From NCBI GenBank assembly GCA_965115885.1, contig OZ220479.1, positions 1,612,001 through 1,676,000 of the forward strand: DNA of 64,000 bases, given 5' to 3'. Source of the DNA: BD2-11 sp965115885. GTDB taxonomy: Bacteria; Gemmatimonadota; Gemmatimonadetes; Longimicrobiales; Gaopeijiaceae. Made by a program: the position numbers and the translations under genes. Below, in pieces: positions 13,801 through 22,383 of the stretch (the first letter of the stretch is position 1; every line of letters starts with the position of its first letter). The notes under the pieces were generated by a model. It was not told where the DNA came from and ran no database searches. It worked only from the letters and a program-made list of their open reading frames with translations.

Positions 13801-14201
13801 CGGGCGACCGGGGCGGCGGCTTGCTCGTGCGCCGCGAAGCTCTCCCGAGCGCCGAGCCCGAAGACGAGCGCGAAACGGGAGGCGCGGGGACGGGAGGGGC
13901 AGGGGAGGAGAAGCCGGAACGGGGCCACGACGGACCGGACGGGGAGCCGCCCGAGCCGCCGCCGAATCGGTTCTTCGCCAGCATCCCGGTCGAGTCCGAC
14001 CGGGCGGGACTCGAGGTCGCCCGGATCATGGACGCGCTTCTCGTGGAACTCACCCGCTCGCCGGGCTCCGGCGTCCGCGCGACCCTCGAGCTCGAGGGGA
14101 ACGCCGGAGAGGACGGCTACCCGGAGGACGTCGTCGACATCGTGAAGGCCAACGTCCGCGACCTCGGGATCGACCCGCAGGCGTTCGGCTTCGAGCGCTG
14201 A
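10893..14201 (+). CDS. DUF499 ATPase with N-terminal HEPN-like domain (Hma ATPase)
   Basis: This 1,102-residue protein is a large P-loop ATPase of the DUF499 family and the third core gene of the module. Residues 1-135 resemble the Swt1-type HEPN domain and keep R96-N-S-A-A-H101, the R-x4-H pattern of HEPN ribonucleases. Walker A is G-G-G-K-T at 249-253; Walker B is C-I-V-L-L-D-E about 361-367. The C-terminal third has a low-complexity linker rich in G, E and P (about residues 985-1030) before a small conserved end. The ATG at 10893 is set by GGAGG at 10881-10885, 23 nt past the methyltransferase stop. ATP-driven assembly or sensing with a possible RNase output is inference. Confidence 0.88.
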   Translation: MKGRNPDSIALAAKGRVDGGLEALRVALRAYVERAMKKRYGGRWRQHLSRADGGAPDGEPDVYALLKTVLSHWRTFSDDARLRKARSFLSLAMDARNSAAHFADRMSAREAIRYLDAMREVALAIGGGPQVKTIGALYGEQVAEAGDEREPARSTDEANRTSTPDSLTPWREVCQPHPDVLSARFSEAEFAANLALVDQGVGSEEYVDPAAFFRITYATEGLTRVLTAALARLAGRGGDPVIGLQTSFGGGKTHTMLALHHLAGASDAGYRPEDLAGMAPVFEAAGVDTLARVRRAVFVGTHKGAAEAMHAEDGREIRTLWGYLAWRLGSWEAVDRIADSEAARTNPGSERMIPILRAAAPCIVLLDEVVAFARQLRGLEYDAFHAFVQSLTEAAAAVDGAVVVGSLPESGVEVGDEQGRHALRRLEKIFGRIQSAWTPASGVETFEIVRRRLFQPLDPAGERVRDRTVRAFRKLYRDNEADFPAEVREKGYAEEMRRAYPLHPDILRRFSGDWSVLEKFQRTRGILKIMADVTYALWRAESRAPLVTPALLPFHDPKVRTALLEPLDRAFVPILQSEVDGEQAHTARIEARRPRFSKARAATRAARAVFFATAPHAGARRGGMTGSELRLACAQPGDQIAMFGEALEELARRSAHLYRDGDSYWYSPKPTLNKLAADRAGDVSREDADARIVEILREEQRHRAGFPRVHAAPDNLTDVEDRRATALVVLPPSAPHDPADGSKSPAVVAAREALERRGGGQRTYRNALVFAAPDAANVETVRRNARRERAWRSILDDADLMENLTGAQASDAETQARRSREALARSVRQTWVHVLHPGPPDAEDGDADAQRGYVVRSIRLVNRGAAKSVPAAVWDKISRDGTVIAEMGPHNLARSLDPVWPEDRPHVPVETIRDWFASHVHMPRLRDDATLDRAVEKLVGDMVEPYAFAASFDEDADAYDGVIEGLVRLTGDRGGGLLVRREALPSAEPEDERETGGAGTGGAGEEKPERGHDGPDGEPPEPPPNRFFASIPVESDRAGLEVARIMDALLVELTRSPGSGVRATLELEGNAGEDGYPEDVVDIVKANVRDLGIDPQAFGFER

Positions 14202-14227
14202 CCCCCGCGGGCTCGTCCCGCCGGGGG
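14202..14227 (+). terminator. GC hairpin closing the defence operon
   Basis: Immediately after the ATPase stop, CCCCCGCGGG pairs with CCCGCCGGGGG across a 5-nt loop with one bulged base. No U tract follows, so factor-independent termination is uncertain; the hairpin may protect the 3' end. Confidence 0.4.
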
Positions 14228-14432
14228 AACCCCGCATTCTGTCGGAACGCTCCCGCTCCGGATTCGCTCGGGCTTCGCCCGGAACCGTCGGTTCCGTCCG
14301 CGCGGCGAAGGATGCGCGGCGCGCCGGATCTCCATCCGGATTCCGCTTGCCCGGCACCCCGCCCGCGGGGCACCTTGCGGGCGGTCCCGCATTCCGCCAA
14401 CCCGACGCTCGGCAACGGAGTTCGTCCCGGAC

Positions 14433-15872
14433 ATGAAGAAATCCCTCGTCGCGTTCGCAGCTTCCCTGGCGCTTCCGGCGCTCAGCGCGTCAACCCCGGT
14501 CCCGGCCTCGGCCCAGAACACCTCTCCGCCCGAGTACATGGAGGTGGCGCGGTCGCTCCTGGAGGAGCTGGTGGAGATCAACACCACCGACACCGAGCGG
14601 GGCGACAACACCCGCGCCGCCGAAGCGGCGGCGCGGGCGTTGCTGGACGCGGGATTCCCGGAGGAGGACGTTCGCGTCCTCGTCCCCGACGACGCGCCCA
14701 CCAAGGGCAACTTGGTCGCCCGCCTGAGGGGTCGGGACACCGGGCTCGCGCCCATCCTGCTGCTCGCGCACATCGACGTCGTCGAGGCCCTCCCCGAAGA
14801 CTGGAGCCCCGATCTTCCGCCCTTCGAATTCGTCGAACGAGACGGCTACTTCTACGGCCGCGGCGTCATGGACGACAAGGACGAGGCGGCCATTCACATC
14901 GCGAACCTCGTGCGCATGAAGCGGGAAGGCTTCGTCCCCGACCGCGACATCGTCGTGGCGCTCACGGCGGACGAGGAAGGCGGGCCGCGCAACGGCGTCG
15001 CCTATCTCCTGGAGGAGCATCGCGCGCTCGTCGACGCGGCCTACGCCTTGAACGAGGGCGGAGGCGGCATGTCGCGCGACGGCCAGCGGCTCTCCAACAA
15101 CGTGCAGGCCGCCGAGAAGCTCTATCTCTCCTTCTTCCTGACGGCGACCAACCCGGGCGGACACTCCTCGCTGCCGGTGCGCAAGAACGCCATCTACGAT
15201 CTCTCGAACGCGCTGCTCGCGGTCCAAGACCACGACTTTCCGGTCATGTTCAACGAGATCACCGAGGAGTTCTTCTCTCGTTCCGCAAATCTGGTCGGAG
15301 GCGGGACGGGCGAGGCGATGCGCCGCCTCCTGGAGAACCCGAGGGACGCCGAGGCCGCGCGCGCGCTGGCGGCCGAGCCCGGGTACAACTCCCGTCTGCG
15401 CACCACCTGCGTCGCGACCCTGCTCGAGGGAGGCCACGCCCAGAACGCGCTCCCCCAGCTGGCGCGCGCGAACGTCAACTGCCGCATCTTCCCGGGACAC
15501 GACCCCGCGGACGTGCACGCGACCCTGACCGAACTGGCCGCGCCCTTCGACGTCGCCGTCGAGCCGCGCGGCACCCCGACGCCGAGCCCGCCCTCGCCTC
15601 TGACCAACGAAGTGCTGGGGCCCATCGAACGCATCACCGGCGAGATGTGGCCGGGCGTGCCGGTGCTGCCGGTCATGTCCACCGGCGCGACCGACGCCCT
15701 CTACCTGCGCAACGCAGGCATCCCGGTCTACGGGGTGAGCGGCGTCTTCGGGGACGCCGACGACGTGCGCGCCCACGGCCGCGACGAGCGCATCGGCGTC
15801 GAGAGTTTCTTCGAAGGCCAGGAGTTCCTGTACCGGCTGGTGAAGGCGCTCTCCGGGGGCGGCGTAGCCTGA
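14433..15872 (+). CDS. Exported M20/M25/M40 metallopeptidase
   Basis: This 479-residue zinc exopeptidase hydrolyses peptides or N-acyl amino acids outside the cytoplasm. A Sec signal peptide (residues 1-27, ending A-S-A-Q) is followed by the M20 metal site: A-H-I-D-V-V-E (about 112), G-R-G-V-M-D-D-K-D (about 145-152), T-A-D-E-E-G-G (about 180-186). A dimerisation domain with G-G-H-S-S-L-P follows at about 247. The start ATG directly precedes the signal peptide. An exported S9 peptidase follows within 101 nt, so the pair may act together on imported peptides. Confidence 0.9.
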   Translation: MKKSLVAFAASLALPALSASTPVPASAQNTSPPEYMEVARSLLEELVEINTTDTERGDNTRAAEAAARALLDAGFPEEDVRVLVPDDAPTKGNLVARLRGRDTGLAPILLLAHIDVVEALPEDWSPDLPPFEFVERDGYFYGRGVMDDKDEAAIHIANLVRMKREGFVPDRDIVVALTADEEGGPRNGVAYLLEEHRALVDAAYALNEGGGGMSRDGQRLSNNVQAAEKLYLSFFLTATNPGGHSSLPVRKNAIYDLSNALLAVQDHDFPVMFNEITEEFFSRSANLVGGGTGEAMRRLLENPRDAEAARALAAEPGYNSRLRTTCVATLLEGGHAQNALPQLARANVNCRIFPGHDPADVHATLTELAAPFDVAVEPRGTPTPSPPSPLTNEVLGPIERITGEMWPGVPVLPVMSTGATDALYLRNAGIPVYGVSGVFGDADDVRAHGRDERIGVESFFEGQEFLYRLVKALSGGGVA

Positions 15873-15973
15873 AATCCCGAGCCCGAGCGGCAGCGCCGTC
15901 TCGAGGCCGCACGCACGTACGCACGCGGGTCCGCGGTCGCGCCTCGTGCGGGAAGAGACCCGAGGAGAACGTC

Positions 15974-18781
15974 ATGAATCGCGCATCCCCCCTTCTCGCC
16001 GCGGCCCTTTTCGGTGCGCTGGCCGCCGAAGCCGCCGCGCAGCGGAAGCCCACGCTCGCCCCGGACGACTACGATCGGTGGGAAACCTTGGGCCGCGCCG
16101 CGCTCTCTCCCGACGGCCGCTGGCTCGCGGTCGACGTCGGCCGGGTCGACGACCGGGACGAGCTGCGCATCCACCGCACCGACTCCGACTCGGTGGTGGC
16201 GGTCGCGTTCGGGCGCGATCCCCGGTTCAGCGAGGACGGAGGCTGGCTCGCCTACGCGGTCGGCGTCGCGCCGAACGAGCGGGACGCGCTCCGGGAGCGC
16301 GGCCAGCCGGCGAGGGACGACGTGGGGCTTTTGAACCTGCGCACGGGGGAGCGCGAGACGATCGAGGACATCTCGTCCTTCGCCTTCTCGGGAGACGGAC
16401 GCTACCTGGCGCTGCGGCGCTACGCGCCCGAGGGGCGGGAGATCGCGGGGGCGGACGCCCTCGTGCGGGATCTGGCGTCCGGCGTCTCGATCGGCTTCGG
16501 CAACGTCGCCGCGCTGGCTTGGCAGGACGAGGGACATCTGCTGGCGATGACGGTGGATGCCGAGGACCGCGTGGGGAACGGGGTGCGCCTCTACGATCCG
16601 GCGTCGGGCCGCATCCGTTCGCTGGATACCGACGAAGCCCGATACCGGGCGCTCTCCTGGCGCGAGGGGGCGGCGGACTTGGCCGTGCTCAGGACCTACG
16701 CCGACGAGGAGCACGAGGACACCGCGCATGCCGTCCTGGCCTGGAGCGATCTGGACGAGGGGCAGGGAGCCGCGTGGCTTCTCGATCCGCGCTCCTCTCC
16801 GGAGCTTCTTCCGGGGCAGCGCGTGGTCGAGTACCGAGCGCCGTCCTGGTCCGACGACGGATCCGTCCTCTTCGTGGGGTACCAGGAACGGATTCCGGCG
16901 CCGGAGGACGACGGGGGCGGGAGCGGAGCGGATGAGGACGCCGGGACGGACGAAGAGGGCGGGGAAGAGGCGGAAGGCGGCGGGACCGGCGAGACGCAGG
17001 AGGAGGAGCGCGCCGGCGTCGAAATCTGGCACTCTCTCGACGTCGATCCGGTGCCGCAGCAGCGGGTGCGGGAACGCCAGCTGCGCCAGCGCAACCACAT
17101 CGGCGCGTGGCGCCTGGAAGACGGGCGCTTCCTCATGCTCGGCGGCGAACGCGCCGACCGGGCCACGCTTCTGGAGGGAGGGAAACACGTTCTCCACCGC
17201 GACGAGACCCCCTACGACGCGGAGGCCATGTTCGGCCAGCAGTTCTACGACCTGTACGCGGTGGACACGGACTCGGGGCGGGAATCCCTGGTGCGGGAAC
17301 GGCTCACGCTGCCGGTCCGGGGGAGCCCGGGCGGCCGCTACGCGATCTGGTTCGAGGGCGAGGACTGGTGGAGCCACGATCTCTCCGGGGGGGAAACGCG
17401 CAATCTCACCGCGGATCTGGGCGGCGTTTTCGTCGACCTGGACGTGACGCCGACCCGGGAGCAGATGCCGACGTTCGGGGTGTCGGGTTGGATCGAAGGC
17501 GATCGCGCCGTGCTGGTCAACGACCGTTGGGACGTCTGGGAACTCCGACTGGACGGCGCCGGCGGGCGCCGGCTCACTCGGGGCGCGGAGGAGGAGGTGC
17601 GCCATCGCGCGGTTCTCGTCGATCCGCAAGCGGACGCTTTCGATCCCGCCTCGCCCGTCCACTATTCCACCTACGGAGAGTGGACCAAACGGGCGGGCTT
17701 CTCCCGGGCGCGGCTGGGCGACGATCCCGAAACGCTCCTCCGCGAGGACGCGTCCTTCTCCGGCGCGTCGCTGGTCCGGGCCCGCGACGGCGACGTTTTC
17801 GTCTTCCGCCGCGAGCGCTTCGACGACTCGCCCGACTACTTCGCGGCCGGGCCGGATCTGGACGACGCTCGCCAGGTGACGCGCACCAATCCGTTCCAGG
17901 ACGACTACGCCTGGGGCCGCACCGAGCTGGTCGAATACGAGAACGAGTGGGGCCGGCGCCTGCAGGGGGCGCTGATCTACCCGGCCGGATATCGGCCGGG
18001 ACGCCGGTATCCGATGATCGTCCACCACTACGAGCGTCTGTCGCAGACCCTGCACCGGTACCAGGTGCCGGACCCGACCCGCTACTACAACGTCCAGATC
18101 TGGAGCCAGGAGGGCTACTTCGTCTTCCGGCCGGACGTGGTCTATCGCGACCGCAGGCCGGGACAGTCGAACGTGGAGACGTTGCGTCCGGCGGTGGCGG
18201 CGGTGCTGGAGACGGGGCGCGTCGACCCGGAGCGGGTCGGCCTCGTCGGGCACTCGTGGGGCGGATACCAGACGACCTTCTTCGTGACCCAGGACGATCT
18301 GTTCGCGAGCGCGGTGGCGGGCGCGCCCCTCACCAATCTCATGAGCATGTACCTGTCGTTCTATTGGAACAGCGGGGGCACCGACGCGCGCATCTTCGAG
18401 ATCAGCCAGGGCCGCATGCAGGTGCCGTGGTGGGAGGATTGGGACTCCTACTTCGCCAACTCCCCCATCCACCACATCCAGAACCTGAACACCCCGTTGC
18501 TGATGGAGTTCGGCACCGAGGACGGGGCGGTGGAGTTCAACCAGGGGGTCGAGTTCTACAACGCCGCGCGGCGCGCCGGGAAGCACATGGTGCTCCTGGT
18601 CTACGAGGGGGAGAACCACGGGCTGGCCGAGGAGGCCAACCAGCGGGACTACCGGACGCGCATCCTCGAATGGTTCGGCCACTACCTCAAGGGCGAGCCG
18701 GCGCCCGACTGGATCGCCGAGGGGGTCCCCTATCTGGAGCAGAAGGACGGACCTCGCGCCAGGAAGAAGGCGGTGAGCTAG
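15974..18781 (+). CDS. Exported S9-family prolyl oligopeptidase
   Basis: This 935-residue serine peptidase has a signal peptide (M-N-R-A-S-P to A-A-A-Q) and an N-terminal beta-propeller (D-G-R-W, A-L-S-P-D-G repeats). The C-terminal alpha/beta-hydrolase domain has nucleophile G-H-S-W-G-G (about residue 757), acid in F-G-T-E-D-G and histidine in E-N-H-G-L-A-E. An acidic low-complexity insert rich in D, G and E at about 310-350 sits between propeller blades. It probably cleaves short peptides in the periplasm. The frame is open far upstream; the ATG at 15974 is chosen for the signal peptide. Confidence 0.92.
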   Translation: MNRASPLLAAALFGALAAEAAAQRKPTLAPDDYDRWETLGRAALSPDGRWLAVDVGRVDDRDELRIHRTDSDSVVAVAFGRDPRFSEDGGWLAYAVGVAPNERDALRERGQPARDDVGLLNLRTGERETIEDISSFAFSGDGRYLALRRYAPEGREIAGADALVRDLASGVSIGFGNVAALAWQDEGHLLAMTVDAEDRVGNGVRLYDPASGRIRSLDTDEARYRALSWREGAADLAVLRTYADEEHEDTAHAVLAWSDLDEGQGAAWLLDPRSSPELLPGQRVVEYRAPSWSDDGSVLFVGYQERIPAPEDDGGGSGADEDAGTDEEGGEEAEGGGTGETQEEERAGVEIWHSLDVDPVPQQRVRERQLRQRNHIGAWRLEDGRFLMLGGERADRATLLEGGKHVLHRDETPYDAEAMFGQQFYDLYAVDTDSGRESLVRERLTLPVRGSPGGRYAIWFEGEDWWSHDLSGGETRNLTADLGGVFVDLDVTPTREQMPTFGVSGWIEGDRAVLVNDRWDVWELRLDGAGGRRLTRGAEEEVRHRAVLVDPQADAFDPASPVHYSTYGEWTKRAGFSRARLGDDPETLLREDASFSGASLVRARDGDVFVFRRERFDDSPDYFAAGPDLDDARQVTRTNPFQDDYAWGRTELVEYENEWGRRLQGALIYPAGYRPGRRYPMIVHHYERLSQTLHRYQVPDPTRYYNVQIWSQEGYFVFRPDVVYRDRRPGQSNVETLRPAVAAVLETGRVDPERVGLVGHSWGGYQTTFFVTQDDLFASAVAGAPLTNLMSMYLSFYWNSGGTDARIFEISQGRMQVPWWEDWDSYFANSPIHHIQNLNTPLLMEFGTEDGAVEFNQGVEFYNAARRAGKHMVLLVYEGENHGLAEEANQRDYRTRILEWFGHYLKGEPAPDWIAEGVPYLEQKDGPRARKKAVS

Positions 18782-18826
18782 CGTCCGCGGAAAGGGCCGC
18801 CTCGGAGCGCCGGGAGTTCTTCGTCG

Positions 18827-19417
18827 ATGACCGGCGGGACGTCGTCCGGAAGCGGTGCCCGCGCCGCGCAGGCGGCGGTCGCGCTCGCGGTGCGTCGCCG
18901 ACCGGAGCCGGACGTTCTACTGGTGCGCCGAGCGCGTTCGCCGCGCGATCCCTGGTCGGGACAGATGGCGCTTCCCGGAGGACGCCGGGATCCGGGGGAC
19001 GTCGATCTGCGCGCGACCGCGGTTCGGGAGACGCGCGAGGAGACGGGGCTCGACTTGGGCGGCCGCGCCGCCGTCCTGCTGGGCCGACTCCCGGATCTCG
19101 AACCGGCGTCGCGCTCGGTTCCCCGGTTGACGATCGCGCCCTTCGTCTTCCAAGTGTCGCGGGCCGCCGACGCCTACGCGGCCAGCGCGGAGATCGCGGC
19201 GGTGCACTGGGTGCCCGTCGCCGAGCTCGAGTCGGCGGACGCGCGCTGCGCGACGACGGTGGACACGCCCGCGGGGCGGCGCGAATTTCCCTGTTACCGG
19301 GTCGCGGGCCACCCGGTCTGGGGGCTTACGTACCGAATCCTGCAGCGCTTCCTGACGAGTCGTTCGATCCAACTCCGCTCCGAGACCGAGGGCAACGGCC
19401 GGGGGTGGACGCAATGA
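18827..19417 (+). CDS. Nudix hydrolase, CoA pyrophosphatase-like
   Basis: This 196-residue protein has a Nudix box with G-G-R-R-D-P-G-D leading to R-E-T-R-E-E-T-G-L at residues about 46-70. M-A-L-P-G-G just before it is typical of the NudL/CoA-diphosphatase group. It would cleave nucleoside-diphosphate-linked substrates such as CoA with Mg2+. The first acidic position of the box is D rather than E, a minor variation. It starts 46 nt after the S9 peptidase and may be co-transcribed with it. Confidence 0.8.
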   Translation: MTGGTSSGSGARAAQAAVALAVRRRPEPDVLLVRRARSPRDPWSGQMALPGGRRDPGDVDLRATAVRETREETGLDLGGRAAVLLGRLPDLEPASRSVPRLTIAPFVFQVSRAADAYAASAEIAAVHWVPVAELESADARCATTVDTPAGRREFPCYRVAGHPVWGLTYRILQRFLTSRSIQLRSETEGNGRGWTQ

Positions 19418-19466
19418 CCGCCGAAGGGGCGGCGTTTCCCGTTCCCCGATCCGACCGGAGCGCACC

Positions 19467-19967
19467 GTGAAAACGGAAGAACGGACCCGCTACCGCGAGC
19501 GCACGCCCTGGGCGCCTTGGATGGATCTCGTCCATTGGGGGGCCGTCGTCGGGTGCGCGTACTCCGTGTTCGCGTCCGTCGAGGGCGGCTCGCCCTACCG
19601 GACGGCGGTCGCCGCGGCCGTCCTCGCCGCGGGGTGGGGATTGCGCACGGCGCTGGGCGGGCTGACCGTCCTGGTTCAGGACACCCGCATCGTGATGCAC
19701 TTGGGAACGGTGCGTCTCGTGCGCAAGGCGGTGCCCTTGGACGACATCGAGTCGCTGGAGAGCCTGCGCTACCGGCCGCTGGCGGAGTTCGGCGGTTGGG
19801 GGGTGCGCGGCGCGGGCAGGAAGCGGGCGTGGACCGCCCGCGGGGATCGCGCGGTCGCGATCGGACTCGAGGAGGGCCGACGACTCTACTTGGGGAGCGA
19901 CCGTCCCGAGCGCCTCGAGGACGCCATCCGCAGCGCGCTGGCCGCCCGGGCGAAGCGGAACCGCTGA
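19467..19967 (+). CDS. Small membrane protein with PH-like cytoplasmic region
   Basis: This 166-residue protein has two probable membrane helices (about residues 18-38 and 46-66) followed by a beta-rich soluble part (V-P-L-D-D-I-E-S-L-E, then Y-L-G-S-D-R-P-E-R-L) resembling bacterial PH-type membrane proteins. Function unknown. It converges with the SLC13 gene on the other strand, 10 nt away, and is likely the last gene of the peptidase-Nudix transcription unit. Confidence 0.65.
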   Translation: MKTEERTRYRERTPWAPWMDLVHWGAVVGCAYSVFASVEGGSPYRTAVAAAVLAAGWGLRTALGGLTVLVQDTRIVMHLGTVRLVRKAVPLDDIESLESLRYRPLAEFGGWGVRGAGRKRAWTARGDRAVAIGLEEGRRLYLGSDRPERLEDAIRSALAARAKRNR

Positions 19968-19977
19968 CCCGCTGCCG

Positions 19978-21600
19978 CTACTCGTCGGCCGCCTCGACCG
20001 CCCAGTCCGGCATCGCGCCCGATTCGATGCCGAACACGGTTCCGCCCAGCGCGAGCACCAGGGCGGCGATCACCAGTGCGCCGGCCAAGTTCAGGAAGAT
20101 GCCCGCGCGCGCCATCTCTCCGACCGAGATGCGGTCGCTGCCGAAGACGATGGCGTTGGGGGGCGTCGCGACCGGCATCATGAAGGCGCACGACGCCGAC
20201 AGCGTCGCGGGCACCATCAGCATGAGCGGGTTGATCCCGGTCAGCACCGCCACCGAGGCGAGGATGGGGAGGATCATCTCCGTGGTGGCCAAGTTGCTGG
20301 TCAGTTCGGTGAGGAAGGTGAGGGTCAGGCAGACCAGCAGAACGACGGCGAAGTCGGGCAATCCGCCGAGCGCCTCGAACTGATTGCCGACGATGCGCGC
20401 GAGGCCGGTCTCCTGGAAGCCGGCCGCGAGCGCGAAGCCTCCTCCGAACAGGAGCACGATGTTCCAGGGGAGGCGCGGGATCACCTCCAGGCCCATCAGA
20501 CGGTCCGCGGCCCCGAATTGGGCCGCCTTGCGCAGGGGAAGCGGGAGCTTGGAGGCGAAGCCGGCGTCCGAGGCCGACGGCGTGCGGGGCGCCCCGCCTC
20601 GGATCGGGATGAAGAACAGGATCGACGCCATGGCGATGGCCACCGTGCCGTCGTCGATCATGCCGGGATGGGGGAGCAGGTTCGACCAGCCGGGGACGGC
20701 CGCGAAGCCCAAATTCAGATCCCGTCGGAAGACCCACAGAAACGCGGTCGCGGCGAAGACCGCCAGTACGGAGCGCTCCTCGAAGGTGATCGGTCCCAGG
20801 CCGGCGCGCTCGCGCTCGATGACTTCTTGCGGGATGCGGACCTCGGGCGACGGCCGGTACAGGACGCGGGTGAGAAGCAACCACGCCAAGGCGATCATCG
20901 CGACGCTGATCGGCAAGCCCAGCACGATCCAGCTGCCGAAGTCGACGGGAGGGGCCTCGGGGAAGACGATCTGGAAGATGCGCTGAAACGAAAGGTTGGG
21001 CGGGGTGCCGACCAGCGTCGCCAGTCCGCCCGTGGAACAGCCGTAGGCGATGCCCAGCATGAGGGCGACGGTGAAGGTGCGCGAGCGCTCCGCCCCGGCG
21101 TTTTCCTCCACCTGGAGCGCCATCGCGAGTCCGATGGGCACCATCATCACCGCGGTGGCCGTGTTCGAGATCCACATGGAGAGGAAGGCGGCGGCGATCA
21201 TGAACCCCAGGACGATGCGCGCGGGCCCGCCGCCCACGGCGTGGATGATGCCGAGCGCGATGCGCTTGTGCAGATTCCACCGCTCCATGGTCAGCGCGAT
21301 CATGAAACCTCCCAGGAAGAGGACGACCGTGCTGTTGAAGTAGACCGGCGCGACCTCTCCGCCCGGCATGACGCCCAGAAGCGGGAAGAGCGCCAGGGGA
21401 AGGAGCGCGGTGGCGAAGAGCGGGATGGCGTTGCTCACCCACCAGATCGCCATCAGGCTCGCGACGGCGGCGAGGCGGCTCGCGGGCGGATTGGCGGCGT
21501 CCACCGGAAAGGCGAGCAACAGGAAAAAGCAGGCCGCGCCGATCCAGAACCCGACGGCCCGGCCGCCGGGGCCGGCGCGCTTGCGGTGATGGTCGGTCAT
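19978..21600 (-). CDS. SLC13/DASS-family sodium:anion symporter
   Basis: This 540-residue polytopic inner-membrane transporter belongs to the divalent anion:sodium symporter family, which carries C4-dicarboxylates, citrate, sulfate or phosphate. About 11-12 hydrophobic segments are visible. The two family signatures are present: S-N-T-A-T near residue 120 with G-T-P-P-N-L about 170, and S-N-L-A-T-T near 425 with A-T-P-P-N-A about 475. ATG at 21598-21600 gives a short polar N-terminus and then the first helix; the frame upstream is open but arginine-rich and not protein-like. Substrate cannot be told from sequence. Confidence 0.88.
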   Translation of the reverse strand: MTDHHRKRAGPGGRAVGFWIGAACFFLLLAFPVDAANPPASRLAAVASLMAIWWVSNAIPLFATALLPLALFPLLGVMPGGEVAPVYFNSTVVLFLGGFMIALTMERWNLHKRIALGIIHAVGGGPARIVLGFMIAAAFLSMWISNTATAVMMVPIGLAMALQVEENAGAERSRTFTVALMLGIAYGCSTGGLATLVGTPPNLSFQRIFQIVFPEAPPVDFGSWIVLGLPISVAMIALAWLLLTRVLYRPSPEVRIPQEVIERERAGLGPITFEERSVLAVFAATAFLWVFRRDLNLGFAAVPGWSNLLPHPGMIDDGTVAIAMASILFFIPIRGGAPRTPSASDAGFASKLPLPLRKAAQFGAADRLMGLEVIPRLPWNIVLLFGGGFALAAGFQETGLARIVGNQFEALGGLPDFAVVLLVCLTLTFLTELTSNLATTEMILPILASVAVLTGINPLMLMVPATLSASCAFMMPVATPPNAIVFGSDRISVGEMARAGIFLNLAGALVIAALVLALGGTVFGIESGAMPDWAVEAADE

Positions 21601-22383
21601 GGCCGTGCCGTGCAGCCGTCGGCCCTCGACCTTGTCGACGCCGGCCTCGGCTTGGCTCGCGAGGGAGAGCGAATCGATCCCGAGGGCGCGTCGGGGTTCG
21701 CGAGCGAAACCCGAGCCGTGGATCCGGCGACCGAGGCGCGCCGCCCGCCGGCCCTCTCCCCGAGCGAGCGTTGCGCGCGGCGCGAGCGGGAGTCGTCCTC
21801 CGCGGCGAGGCGGAGCGCGGCTCCGGCCGCGGAGCGCCGCTTCTCGGGTCCGCGCGAGGCTGCGGTCCAAGGGACGGAAAAGCGATTCTCGACCGCACGG
21901 CTCGGCCGATGCGGTGCGGTCGGCCCGCCGGTCCTCGCCCCCCGAACGCGGGGCGAGCTCACGGACCGGCGCCTCGCTCGAGTGTGGACGGCATGACTCG
22001 GAACCGGTGGACGGGTTCGCCCGGACGCTGCGCCGCCGTCCCGGCGGCTTGATCGCGCGAATCCGGCGAGAGTCCGTCTCGGGCGACGAACCGATCCGCT
22101 TCGGGTTTTTTCAGGAGCGCGAGCGCATCGGGTACCGCCCGCTCGCCGAAGTCCGACCCGTGCGCCCACCCGTCGACGTCCGCCGATGGGTGAAGGCGAA
22201 TCGTCCGCTCCGCGTCCGGGACCTCGGCCCCCGTCGCTAGGGCCGCCGGCCCGGCATGCGGTGCCGGAGTTGCCGCGACGGCCGACGCCGCACGCTTCGT
22301 CCGGGAAGGGCGGGGCTCGCCGGAGCCGGTCGGCCGCGGCGCGGAAGCGGCCGAAGCCGCCGAGGCGGCGGCGTGCGCGCGCA
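21601..22383. other. 0.8-kb segment without a recognisable gene
   Basis: The segment lies between the start of the SLC13 gene and the end of the sugar dehydrogenase gene, both on the minus strand. Arginine/proline-rich open frames occur in several phases but none has recognisable sequence. It should hold the SLC13 promoter. A run of six T after a 4-bp stem near 22105-22115 is too weak to call a terminator. Confidence 0.5.

Noticed and set aside
10506..14357. Very long open frame on the minus strand opposite the DUF499 ATPase
   Set aside because: It is the antisense shadow of a high-GC gene: rich in Arg, His and Pro, with no motif, while the plus-strand frame has clear ATPase motifs.
15728..18682. 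984-codon minus-strand open frame opposite the S9 peptidase
   Set aside because: Same antisense artefact; the catalytic triad and signal peptide are on the plus strand.
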